In this document: in pieces, positions 16,539 through 24,599 of the stretch
How the letters are laid out: each line of letters opens with the position of its first letter
Position numbering within the stretch: the first letter of the stretch is position 1
From: CAITZA01 sp937915285
GTDB lineage: Bacteria; Desulfobacterota; Desulfomonilia; Desulfomonilales; Desulfomonilaceae
Reading direction: 5' to 3'
Assembly (NCBI GenBank): GCA_036821825.1
Contig: DAISIV010000018.1
Span: 1 to 64,000 of the forward strand
Length of the DNA stretch: 64,000 bases
Translations under genes and position numbers: made by a program
The notes under the pieces: generated by a model
Seen by the model: the letters and a program-made list of their open reading frames with translations, nothing else
What the model was told of the DNA's origin: nothing
Database searches by the model: none

Positions 16539-17762
16539 ATGATCAAGAGTATCAGAGTCAAGAATTTCAAGAATTTCAAAGAAGCTGAATTTGATGTCAG
16601 ACCTTTGAATATTTTCATTGGACCCAATGGGACTGGAAAATCTAATTTGGGGAACTTTCTTCTGATGATGAGTTTCCTGGCCTCTGGTCCGTTCAGTAGC
16701 GCATTTGGCCCCGGACCTTTCACTTTCAGACAGACATTGAGCAGGAAAGAAAAAAGCCTCTCCGACCAGCAGGACCTTGATCTACACTTTGAGGTTACGC
16801 TGGAGGTAGAAGGCCTTAATTACAGCTACTCAATAGTATTCACCGAGATCAGGCGAAATGAGTACCTCATAAAAGAAGAAACTCTTCAGGAGGTGCAGGG
16901 CGAGATACTTTTCACGATCAATGACGTGAAAGCTCGGGAATCCAAAATGGCGCAGATGAGAAAGGGCCATGCCTGGAATGATTCTGAAAAGCGCATTCGT
17001 TCAGTGGCTCAATACCTTTCCAAAATCAAGCGCTATAGATTCATTCCCGACTTGATCAAGAAACCGTCAGCAGTTCAGGATTCGTATCTTCTTGATCATA
17101 CCGGTGAAAATCTCGCTGCAGTATTTCATCATCTGGAAAGGAATCATCCTGAGAATTTTTACCGCATAGTTCAGGAAGTTAAGAGATGTATTCCTGGAAT
17201 CAAGCGAATTTTTACTCCCCACCTTGGAGACCCGCATCAGGTAGGCATAGGAGTAGAAGAGGAGAACAAGTCCGGATATTTTGTAGGTCCACAGTTATCC
17301 GATGGGTTCCTTGTTTTCCTGGCGCTATGCACCCTGTTCAATCTACCTGATCAGCCCAGGATTTTCTTCATAGAAGAGCCGGAAACGTACCTCAATCCCA
17401 ACAGGCTGAGGGTACTTTACGGCTTGATGCACCGTTTCTCGGCCGCCAACCCTGGGAAACAGGTTTTGATGAGTTCTCATTCTCCGTATTTCATAGATTG
17501 GTCAGATTCAGTTCCGGAAGAATTAACCCTCATGATGGATGTAGAAGGGTGGACTCAGTTCCGGAATCTCAAGTCTGTAGGGGATATGCGTTACTTTCTG
17601 GAAGAGGATCCCTGGGGACAGCAGTGGGTGAATAAGTTCTTCAGGGCAGACTTTGCCGATGAACCTTTACCCGATATGGAGGACATGCCCATCGAGACCG
17701 AACCGGATTACGATGGTGATTGGGAAATGGAATCCTCAGACCACAAGGTTCATGGGAAATAG
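16539..17762 (+). CDS. Stand-alone AAA family ATPase (RecF/OLD-like, AAA_21 type)
   Basis: The 407-residue protein has an ABC/SMC-like head: Walker A IGPNGTGKSN (about 28-37), a signature-like segment LSDGFLVFLALC (about 250), Walker B RIFFIEEPETYLNP and an H-loop-like SSHSPYFI. It lacks the TOPRIM nuclease domain of OLD proteins, and no nuclease, reverse transcriptase or toxin gene is adjacent. The acidic C-terminal tail (MEDMPIETEPDYDGDWEME) is unusual. Members of this family work in DNA repair or phage defence, but many are uncharacterised, so no role is assigned. The ATG at 16539 lacks a strong ribosome site. Confidence 0.8.
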   Translation: MIKSIRVKNFKNFKEAEFDVRPLNIFIGPNGTGKSNLGNFLLMMSFLASGPFSSAFGPGPFTFRQTLSRKEKSLSDQQDLDLHFEVTLEVEGLNYSYSIVFTEIRRNEYLIKEETLQEVQGEILFTINDVKARESKMAQMRKGHAWNDSEKRIRSVAQYLSKIKRYRFIPDLIKKPSAVQDSYLLDHTGENLAAVFHHLERNHPENFYRIVQEVKRCIPGIKRIFTPHLGDPHQVGIGVEEENKSGYFVGPQLSDGFLVFLALCTLFNLPDQPRIFFIEEPETYLNPNRLRVLYGLMHRFSAANPGKQVLMSSHSPYFIDWSDSVPEELTLMMDVEGWTQFRNLKSVGDMRYFLEEDPWGQQWVNKFFRADFADEPLPDMEDMPIETEPDYDGDWEMESSDHKVHGK

Positions 17763-18140
17763 CCTGGAGATACAGAACTTCCAAATCACCCCAGTTAATT
17801 AAAGATCATGTCATTGGATTGGCTCCGGTTTAGTCGTGGCAAAAAGTACTTTTGCGCCTTTTTTCACACGGCCGGTTCACTCATCTTTTCGGATAGTTGT
17901 GACGGGATTATATGTAATGATTGTTTTCTGCTATGAGGCCGATTGCTAATCAGAGATCCGGCCTTTTATGGAAATTGCCAAAACTTCACTTTCAAACAAG
18001 AAAAAGATACAAATTAACATCTCAAAACTGTGGTATAATCCACGGTAAAATGATATCCTGTTAAGGATAGCTTGGCTTATTCAAAACGTGGCTTATCATT
18101 CCTGAATAAAATTTTGTTACATGGCGGAAGGAGAGGAGAA
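17763..18140. other. Upstream region of the DsrMK-like operon
   Basis: This 378-base gap contains the extended -10 promoter at 18031-18039 and a leader of about 100 bases. I see no coding region or RNA gene. Confidence 0.45.
18031..18039 (+). promoter_or_regulatory. Extended -10 promoter for the DsrMK-like pair
   Basis: TGGTATAAT matches the extended -10 consensus perfectly. The AT-rich upstream sequence offers only weak -35 options (CAAATT with an 18-base spacer). It lies about 100 bases before the first start codon. Confidence 0.55.
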
Positions 18141-19073
18141 ATGAGCTGGATTCAGATTCTGACTTATTTGTGCGGCGCTATCTTCATTGTGGGATTTGCA
18201 GCCAAATTACTTAAGTATGCCACCATGCCCATGCATGTCCGCTGGGAATTGTACCCGATTCCTCATGAAGGAAAACACAAATCCTATGGTGGTTCGTTCT
18301 ATGAAGAGATCGATCACTGGAAGCAGGAACGCCACAAGGATCACATGGCTATGTATATGTTCATGCTGCCGGAGATTCTTTTTATCCGGGCTCTCTATGA
18401 GGACAACAAATCACTTTGGTATTGGTCTTTTCCGTTTCACTTCGGGCTGTATCTTTCGATCGCAGGATTGGCTTTCCTGACAATTGGAGCTTTTTTGCAA
18501 TTGTTGGGGTTACCTCCAGCAACCGCTATCGGGAGTTTTGTTCAGTCACTGACGATTCTTTTTGGAGTAGTCGGATATATTCTGGGTCTAATAGGAGTCG
18601 TAGGACTGGTCATAAAAAGAATGACCGACACCGAACTTAGCGAAGTATCTGCGCCAATTGATTACATGAACCTGATTTGGCTGGGCGCCATTTTCCTAAC
18701 AGGTCTGTTGGTGTGGTTTCAGGATCCAGGCTTTGCAATTTCAAGAGAATATCTTGTTAGTATAATAACATTTAGCCCGATGAAGGCTCAACTCTCCCTG
18801 ATGCATTACCTGAATTTACTGATATTCCTTGGTTTCTTCGCTTACTTTCCGTTTACTCACATGACGCACATGGTTTCAAAATACTTTATGTGGGACAAGG
18901 TCAAGTTTGATGATGATCCCAACCGTGGGGATCCCGGAGTTGACGCAAAGATAAAAACTTACCTTGGCTATCCAGTGACATGGTCTGCGGCGCACATCGA
19001 CGCTCAGGGAGGTAGAAGGAACTGGGCTGAAATTGCCACAACCAATCCATGGACCAAAAAAGAAGAGAAATAA
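18141..19073 (+). CDS. DsrM-like membrane cytochrome b subunit (NarI fold)
   Basis: The start is the ATG at 18141, directly after AGGAGAGGAG; a TTG 69 bases upstream in frame lacks a ribosome site. The 310-residue protein has an N-terminal membrane anchor, a soluble segment with HVRWELYPIPHE, then four or five membrane helices. Histidines in FHFGLYL and in HYLNLLIFLGFFAYFPFTHMTH are placed like the haem b ligands of NarI/DsrM proteins. It would oxidise or reduce membrane quinol and pass electrons to the cytoplasmic iron-sulfur partner encoded 15 bases downstream. It resembles DsrM, but dsrJOP are absent here, so I call it DsrM-like. TmcC/HmeC-type paralogues are the alternative. Confidence 0.82.
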   Translation: MSWIQILTYLCGAIFIVGFAAKLLKYATMPMHVRWELYPIPHEGKHKSYGGSFYEEIDHWKQERHKDHMAMYMFMLPEILFIRALYEDNKSLWYWSFPFHFGLYLSIAGLAFLTIGAFLQLLGLPPATAIGSFVQSLTILFGVVGYILGLIGVVGLVIKRMTDTELSEVSAPIDYMNLIWLGAIFLTGLLVWFQDPGFAISREYLVSIITFSPMKAQLSLMHYLNLLIFLGFFAYFPFTHMTHMVSKYFMWDKVKFDDDPNRGDPGVDAKIKTYLGYPVTWSAAHIDAQGGRRNWAEIATTNPWTKKEEK

Positions 19074-19088
19074 TCCGGAGGATATAAA

Positions 19089-20705
19089 ATGAAACCTGAA
19101 GAAATATCAAAACCCGGCGAGCAGCTGGTTGACCTGAATCCACAGAATTTCGCGACTCTTCCTCCGCCTTATGAGAATTATAAAGAGAGTCCAGTAGCTC
19201 CTTTGACAGATGATCAGAAGACACGATGGGAACATTCCCTTGACGGCGTAAGCGCCTTGACACTCCCCAAACCTCAAACTCCCGAAGAGGAAGAAAAACT
19301 TGTCGCATCGTTTCTTTCGGGATTAGAGAAATTGATGACCAAAGAGAACAATTGGACTTTCATGCAGCCACTAATGTTGTCTTTGGAGTATTGCGCAAAA
19401 TGCCAGACATGCGCTGATGCCTGCCCGGTTTTTGAAGCTAGCGGACACAAGGACATTTACCGGCCAACCTTTAGAGCTGACGTTTTGAGAAAAGTCGCCA
19501 AGAAGTATCTATCACCGGGCGGAAAGATACTGGCCGGTTTCAGAGGACATGACATCGACCTTAACTGGGATCTGGTGGCCCGATTGGCGGAATTGGCATA
19601 TCGCTGCACACTTTGCCGTCGCTGCGCCTCGGTTTGTCCAGTCGGCGTGGATAATGGACTGATCACTCACGAACTTAGAAAACTCTTCAGTCAGGAACTC
19701 GGAATAGCAGCCGCTGAGATTCATGAGAAGGGATCAGTAAAACATCTAAAATTCGGATCCAGCACAGGAATGACGACGGCCGCCATTGGAGACATCATAG
19801 AGTACCTCGAGGACGATATAGAGGAAAAAACCGGCAAGAGAATCAAGATACCCCTAAACAAAAAAGGCGCCGAGATTCTCCTCGTCCACAATGCGGGGGA
19901 ATTTATGTCCTGGCCGGAGAATCCGATGGCGTTTGCAATACTTTTTGACGCCGCCGGTATCGACTATACGATTTCTACGGACCTGGTGGGCTATGACGCC
20001 GTCAATTATGGCCTGTGGTACGATGATGTTCAGTTTGCGAGAGTAGCCATAAAGCATCTCGAGATTGCCAGGGAATTGGGTGTGAAAAAGATCGTCATAG
20101 GGGAATGCGGTCACGCTCATAAGGCTCTATCGGTCATCGCAGACAGACTTCTTCCAGGCGATCAGTTGATCCCGAGAGAGAGTTCATACACTTTACTATG
20201 GGACATTGTGAAATCAGGAAAGATCAAATTTGATCCGTCCAAGAATGATTTCCCCGTGACTTTGCATGACCCATGTAACGCAGTGAGACTCATGGGTATA
20301 GTGAAGCCTCAGCGCGAAGTACTTAGGGCCATAACACCTCCTGGCCGTTTCAGGGAAATGACTCCTCACGGAGTTGAGAATTATTGCTGCGGTGGAGGTT
20401 CCGGCTTTGCTATCATGAGTTCGGGCAACTTTACAGACTGGAAAATCAAGCTTTCCGGCCGAAAGAAACTTCAGCAAATTCTCGGAGCGTTTCAGGGCGA
20501 GATGGACCCTGAACTAAAGAAGATGGTTTGCGCTCCGTGCTCAAACTGTAAAGGCCAGATCCGTGACATCATGGAGACGTATGAGGTTTATGAGAAGACC
20601 GGAATCTGGTACACTGGTTTGGTTGAAATGATGGTCAACGCCATGGTGGAACAGGAACAACCGTTCCTTGACTGGCCGGGCGAAGATGAGGATGACGACA
20701 TGTGA
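19089..20705 (+). CDS. DsrK-like iron-sulfur protein with CCG domains (HdrD-like)
   Basis: The 538-residue cytoplasmic partner of the cytochrome b subunit. Two [4Fe-4S] ferredoxin motifs are visible (CAKCQTCADACP near residue 101 and CTLCRRCASVCP near 177). They are followed by the heterodisulfide-reductase-type CCG signature: HDPCNAVR...NYCCGGGSG (about 397-440) and CAPCSNCKG (about 482), matching the catalytic noncubane cluster of HdrB/HdrD/DsrK. DsrK is thought to link quinone oxidation to reduction of the DsrC trisulfide. No dsrC, J, O or P lies nearby, so the electron acceptor here is unknown. The C-terminus is acidic. A GGAGG site precedes the ATG, and a strong terminator follows 38 bases after the stop. 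Confidence 0.87.
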   Translation: MKPEEISKPGEQLVDLNPQNFATLPPPYENYKESPVAPLTDDQKTRWEHSLDGVSALTLPKPQTPEEEEKLVASFLSGLEKLMTKENNWTFMQPLMLSLEYCAKCQTCADACPVFEASGHKDIYRPTFRADVLRKVAKKYLSPGGKILAGFRGHDIDLNWDLVARLAELAYRCTLCRRCASVCPVGVDNGLITHELRKLFSQELGIAAAEIHEKGSVKHLKFGSSTGMTTAAIGDIIEYLEDDIEEKTGKRIKIPLNKKGAEILLVHNAGEFMSWPENPMAFAILFDAAGIDYTISTDLVGYDAVNYGLWYDDVQFARVAIKHLEIARELGVKKIVIGECGHAHKALSVIADRLLPGDQLIPRESSYTLLWDIVKSGKIKFDPSKNDFPVTLHDPCNAVRLMGIVKPQREVLRAITPPGRFREMTPHGVENYCCGGGSGFAIMSSGNFTDWKIKLSGRKKLQQILGAFQGEMDPELKKMVCAPCSNCKGQIRDIMETYEVYEKTGIWYTGLVEMMVNAMVEQEQPFLDWPGEDEDDDM

Positions 20706-20742
20706 TCTGAGTCGGGGTAACCGACCCTTACACAAATAACAG

Positions 20743-20774
20743 AAAGCCGGCACAATTATTGAGCCGGCTTTTTT
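20743..20774 (+). terminator. Intrinsic terminator of the DsrMK-like operon
   Basis: AAAGCCGGC (20743-20751) pairs perfectly with GCCGGCTTT (20763-20771), followed by a T run to 20774. It closes the two-gene transcript. Confidence 0.92.
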
Positions 20775-20825
20775 GCTGCATTCATAGCCAGTTATTTATC
20801 CTTGTTTGTAAAGTTGTCGCAGGCA

Positions 20826-20857
20826 ATAAAAAGGAGGCGGAATAAAACCGCCTCCTT
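20826..20857 (-). terminator. Intrinsic terminator of the por operon
   Basis: On the minus strand AAGGAGGCGG pairs with CCGCCTCCTT over ten bases (20857-20848 with 20840-20831), with a seven-base loop and a trailing T run. It stands 50 bases after the porB stop and faces the DsrMK-like terminator. Confidence 0.92.
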
Positions 20858-20906
20858 AAAATACTGACTTCCGACAGTCAGAGAATGACCCCGAAAAATC
20901 CTGATC

Positions 20907-21857
20907 CTAGCTTTCCTTGTCGGCCCCGCTGAGTTCGACTAGTCTGTTCCAACGGGCAGTAATTTTTTCCTGTATTTCCGCAGTCAATTTTTCGTCCAGG
21001 TGTCGATACCTTCCCTGTCCCTTAAAATATTCGGATACCGGTTTCAGCTCTTTAGGTTTCCTGTTGAGCTTCCATATCCCGTTCTCTACCTCATAAAGCG
21101 GAAACACCCCTGTATCGACCGCAAGCTGGCCGTATTCTATTGCCTTCTGGGGAGGCACTCTCCAGCCAGTCGGACATACGGACAGAATGTGTATGTATGA
21201 CGGGCCCTGAACTTCCTTGGCTTTCAGGATTTTCTTTTGCAGGTCGTTGAAGAAGGTGGGACATGCGGTTGCAGTGTAAGGAATGCCGTGAGCTGCTGCA
21301 ATTGCGGTCATGTCCTTTTTCCACGTCATCTGGCCTGCTGGCGCCACCTTGCCAGCAGGGGATGTGGTAGTGGTAGCCCCGAAGGGAGTGGATGATGAAC
21401 GCTGGATTCCAGTATTCATATAGGCTTCATTATCAACACAGACATATATTATCTTGTGACCCCGTTCCATCATTCCTGAGAGGGCCTGGAAGCCGATGTC
21501 CGTTGTTCCGCCGTCTCCGCCCATTGCCAGTATGGTCACATCTTTGTCCGGAACTCGTTTTTTTCTCCGAAGGGCCTTCAAGCCGGATTCCACACCTGAA
21601 GCAACTGCGGCAGCGTTTTCAAAGGCGACATGAATCCAGGGAACATTCCAGGAAGTGTATGGATAGGGTGAAGAGATGATCTCCATACATCCGGTGGCCA
21701 TTGCCATAACCATGTCCGGTCCTATGGCCTTGAGAACGTGTCTGACAGCCAACACCTCAGCGCAACCCTGACATGCGCGATGTCCACTATTAATGTATTC
21801 TTCCATGGGGAAGTTTTTCAGAGGCTTGATTACTCTCTTTTTTTCTGTTTCAGCCAT
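20907..21857 (-). CDS. porB: Pyruvate:ferredoxin oxidoreductase, beta (TPP-binding) subunit
   Basis: The start is the ATG at 21857 with GGAG six bases upstream; the longer frame would overlap porA by about 100 bases. The 316-residue subunit binds thiamine pyrophosphate and a [4Fe-4S] cluster. The cysteines appear in HRACQGCAE and ATGCMEI and in a later SVCPTGW motif. The TPP motif is MGGDGGTTDIGFQALSG, followed by DNEAYMNTGIQRSS. Together with porA, porD and porG it interconverts pyruvate and acetyl-CoA while exchanging electrons with ferredoxin. A related 2-oxoacid specificity cannot be excluded, but the motifs are closest to pyruvate enzymes. Confidence 0.92.
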   Translation of the reverse strand: MAETEKKRVIKPLKNFPMEEYINSGHRACQGCAEVLAVRHVLKAIGPDMVMAMATGCMEIISSPYPYTSWNVPWIHVAFENAAAVASGVESGLKALRRKKRVPDKDVTILAMGGDGGTTDIGFQALSGMMERGHKIIYVCVDNEAYMNTGIQRSSSTPFGATTTTSPAGKVAPAGQMTWKKDMTAIAAAHGIPYTATACPTFFNDLQKKILKAKEVQGPSYIHILSVCPTGWRVPPQKAIEYGQLAVDTGVFPLYEVENGIWKLNRKPKELKPVSEYFKGQGRYRHLDEKLTAEIQEKITARWNRLVELSGADKES

Positions 21858-21882
21858 TTTTTTCTCCATCATGCTCACGCCG

Positions 21883-23046
21883 TTAGCCACGGACGCCATA
21901 GATGTAATATCCTTTATGTTGGTCAGCCAACGCCTTTTCAAGCATTGTGGTGATATCTTCGGGAGTAACATCCCGCCCACCTAGCCCGGCAACCATATTG
22001 TAAATGTTCGGCCTGGCGGTTTCACCATACATCAGTGATCTGATTTCGGCGGTTAACGGGCTGTTTGCGCCTCCTGGAGTTAACGCCCGATCCAGCACCA
22101 CTACGTCTTTGGCTCCAGACAAAGCCTTCCGGAGTTCGTCTTTCGGAAGTGGTCTCCATAGTCTCAGGTTCACCAATCCGACCTTCTTGCCGGCTTCTCT
22201 AAAACGGTCCACCGCTATGGAGGCTGTTTCGCATATTGATCCCATTGCAAGGATAAGAGTTTCAGCGCCGTCAGCCTTATAGGTCTCGACCGGCATGTAT
22301 TGTCGACCGGTAAGCTTAGCCATTTCATTCCAGGCTTCAACAACTACCGGAGCTGAGTTCCACATTGCGACATCAAGGGCCTTCTTTGCTTCCGTAAAAA
22401 TCTCCGGCATTCCAAAGGCCCCCATGGTGACGACCTTGTCAGGATGGAGAGTGTAAAGCGGTTCAAACGGGGGAAGATACTCCTTCACCATCTCTTTGGT
22501 CCAGAATTCTATTGGTTCAATGACATGGGTCAGTCCAAAGCCGTCAACGTTGATCATGACAGGCATAGAAACCCTTTTGTCTTCAGCCACCCTAAAAGCG
22601 TGGAAAATTGCGTCATAGACTTCCTGACCATTCTTGCAGAAGACCTGAATCCAGCCGCAGTCCCTAACCATCATGGTGTCCGAGTGATCATTCCAGATTG
22701 ACAATGGTGCGCTCAGGGCCCTGTTTGCCAGGAACATGACCATGGGTAGTCTCATCGACGAGGCTATGAAGACTATTTCGGACATCAATGCGAGTCCTTG
22801 GGCTGAAGTGGCTGTAAAGGTTCTTGCTCCGACGGCCGCTGAGCCACAGCATACGCTCATGGCAGAGTGTTCGCTCTCCACCGGGACGAACTCTGCATCC
22901 AGATGACCCGATGCGCAAAGTTCCGCGAGGTGCTCAACGACATGTGTCTGAGGGGTTATCGGGTAAGCGGCCACAACATCGACGTCACAAAGTCCAACGG
23001 CGTCAGCGGCTGCTATGGAAACTTCAATTCCTACTTTTTGCCCCAT
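21883..23046 (-). CDS. porA: Pyruvate:ferredoxin oxidoreductase, alpha subunit
   Basis: The 387-residue alpha subunit contains the pyrimidine-binding TPP domain (YPITPQTHVVEHLAEL, FVPVESEHSAMSVCCGSAAVGARTFTATSAQGLALM) and the C-terminal transketolase-like domain (LILAMGSICETASIAVD, VVLDRALTPGGANSPL). Pyruvate-contacting Thr in the YPITPQT loop is present. It starts at 23046 with AGGAGG upstream, three bases after porD, and precedes porB by 25 bases. Confidence 0.92.
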   Translation of the reverse strand: MGQKVGIEVSIAAADAVGLCDVDVVAAYPITPQTHVVEHLAELCASGHLDAEFVPVESEHSAMSVCCGSAAVGARTFTATSAQGLALMSEIVFIASSMRLPMVMFLANRALSAPLSIWNDHSDTMMVRDCGWIQVFCKNGQEVYDAIFHAFRVAEDKRVSMPVMINVDGFGLTHVIEPIEFWTKEMVKEYLPPFEPLYTLHPDKVVTMGAFGMPEIFTEAKKALDVAMWNSAPVVVEAWNEMAKLTGRQYMPVETYKADGAETLILAMGSICETASIAVDRFREAGKKVGLVNLRLWRPLPKDELRKALSGAKDVVVLDRALTPGGANSPLTAEIRSLMYGETARPNIYNMVAGLGGRDVTPEDITTMLEKALADQHKGYYIYGVRG

Positions 23047-23049
23047 TTT

Positions 23050-23340
23050 TTAGTCCTCCTGCATCTCGATTGCTTTAGCGGGGCACTCATAAGCGCATAT
23101 CCCACAGCCTTTACAATAGTCGTAATTCCAAACGAATTCGTTCGTGTCGTAATTAGGTGAGATGGCGCTTTCGGGACACATGATGTAGCAGCGCCAGCAT
23201 TTTATGCATAAATTCGGGTTATATTCCGGTTTCTGAGATCTCCATGCGCCGGTATGGTAACAAGAGGCGTTTCCTGGCTCTGTTATCACGCCCCCCGGCT
23301 CAATTTCCTGCCACAAGATTTGATCCATCGGTTTTGTCAC
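23050..23340 (-). CDS. porD: Pyruvate:ferredoxin oxidoreductase, delta (2x[4Fe-4S]) subunit
   Basis: The 96-residue ferredoxin-like subunit has two complete CxxCxxCxxxCP motifs (CIKCWRCYIMCP and CKGCGICAYECP) after an N-terminal segment GNASCYHTGAWRSQKPEYN typical of PorD. It shuttles electrons from the catalytic subunits to external ferredoxin. The start is GTG at 23340 with an ideal GGAGGAAACA ribosome site. Confidence 0.93.
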   Translation of the reverse strand: MTKPMDQILWQEIEPGGVITEPGNASCYHTGAWRSQKPEYNPNLCIKCWRCYIMCPESAISPNYDTNEFVWNYDYCKGCGICAYECPAKAIEMQED

Positions 23341-23406
23341 TGTTTCCTCCGTTCACTAACACAGCGAAAGCAAGAGATTAAAATGCTTGATAATTTTTCA
23401 GACAGC

Positions 23407-23955
23407 CTATTCAAAAATCTGAGTTTCTTCAAAGGCCCGCTGCATGGCTTCGATATTCCTGGAGGCTATCTTGCCAAAACGTCTCTGGAATGGACCTTTC
23501 AGTGATTCAACGCTCAATATGCCTGTGCCCTTCACCAATGCGCCAACCATGGTCGTGTTGGTTATGGGAAGACCTATTACTTCCCTGGCGATCTTGCTGG
23601 CATCAGTTAGCGCCAGCTTGCCAGAGTAGGAGATTTTTTTCCTTATGGAAGCCGGGTCCTCCGAGGAATTAATTATCAGAATGCCGCTCTCGCTTAGTCC
23701 CTCTGCAGGATTGGCTATCTCGAGAAGTGACGGGTCCAGAACTACTACCACATCCGGTTTGTAAACCTTGTAGCGCGTTCGAACAGGCTCTTCGTCCACT
23801 CGGGCGAAAGCAACAACAGGCGCGCCGCGTCTCTCCGGTCCGAAGCTAGGAAAAGCCGTCGCATATTTGCCAGTGTCTATGGCGGCCTGAGCTACCAACT
23901 CAGCAGAAGTGACGGCGCCCTGACCTCCACGGCCGTGAAATCTCATTTCAATCAT
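23407..23955 (-). CDS. porG: Pyruvate:ferredoxin oxidoreductase, gamma subunit
   Basis: The 182-residue subunit begins MIEMRFHGRGGQGAVTSAELVAQAA, the defining gamma-domain motif, and contains FPSFGPERRGAPVVAFARV. It is the first structural gene of the operon (porG-porD-porA-porB, the common four-subunit order). It begins 20 bases downstream of a small HTH gene, so the two are probably one transcript. Confidence 0.93.
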   Translation of the reverse strand: MIEMRFHGRGGQGAVTSAELVAQAAIDTGKYATAFPSFGPERRGAPVVAFARVDEEPVRTRYKVYKPDVVVVLDPSLLEIANPAEGLSESGILIINSSEDPASIRKKISYSGKLALTDASKIAREVIGLPITNTTMVGALVKGTGILSVESLKGPFQRRFGKIASRNIEAMQRAFEETQIFE

Positions 23956-23975
23956 GGCTGCTCCTTCAAAATTTT

Positions 23976-24380
23976 TTATTCATAATCCATATTCGAAATG
24001 TCATCGAATTCATCTTCAACCGAAAATCTTGACTGCTCGTTAATTATCTCCATGCAATTTATGAGGTTCAATTTCGCTTCAGAGAGTTCGAGTATCTCCG
24101 ATGACAGTAGATCCCTCCTTGCGAGATACGAATCGATTCGCTCATTGAGCAACTTGATATGTTTCAAATCAATCCTGAAAGCGCCTTGTTCCCGTGTTTG
24201 CCGAGGTTCAGGTTGCGATAGGCTCTGCATTAATTTAAGATCCCACTCGTCCGCTTTTTTCCAGCGGGCCACCGTAGCTGGGTGTACTCCCAATTTTCTA
24301 GCCATCTCCTTGTTGGTGATGCGACCCTTGTCTTCAAGAAATTTCGTCTCAGCTACTTTTCGATCCTGATTCTTTTTCAT
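23976..24380 (-). CDS. Small HTH protein resembling phage terminase small subunit, leading the por operon
   Basis: The product (134 residues from the ATG at 24380, which has GAGG eight bases upstream; the frame extends to a TTG at 24410) has an N-terminal HTH: RITNKEMARKLGVHPATVARWKKADEWD. The ARKLGV...TVARWKK...W pattern is that of gpP/phBC6A51-type terminase small-subunit N-termini. The remainder is helical and charged (IDLKHIKLLNERIDSYLARRDLL...SEAKLNLINCMEIINEQ), ending in an acidic tail. No other phage gene is near. Its position directly upstream of porG suggests a regulator of the por operon. That is inference; a domesticated phage-derived DNA-binding protein is the simplest reading. 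Confidence 0.65.
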   Translation of the reverse strand: MKKNQDRKVAETKFLEDKGRITNKEMARKLGVHPATVARWKKADEWDLKLMQSLSQPEPRQTREQGAFRIDLKHIKLLNERIDSYLARRDLLSSEILELSEAKLNLINCMEIINEQSRFSVEDEFDDISNMDYE

Positions 24381-24599
24381 CAGAGGAACCTCAGCTATCC
24401 ACATTAACAATTCTTTTTGTCAAATGAACATTATTAGCAAATGAACCTGAATCTTAGCAAGTTGTATTCTTATAAAGCCTTAAGTTCATGCGCGCAAATT
24501 CCCATTATGATGCATCTTTGTATCATAAATATTGTCGTAAGTCCGCAAACTGTCATATTAACTAACGTGACATCGAATAAAAATCATAAGAGTCTGTAA

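Noticed and set aside
16539..17762. Anti-phage defence island around the AAA ATPase
   Set aside because: Neighbours are ilvC and redox genes; no nuclease, toxin, methylase or reverse transcriptase is adjacent.
23976..24380. Prophage remnant suggested by the terminase-like HTH
   Set aside because: No integrase, capsid, large terminase or attachment repeat is present, and the gene is embedded in a metabolic operon.
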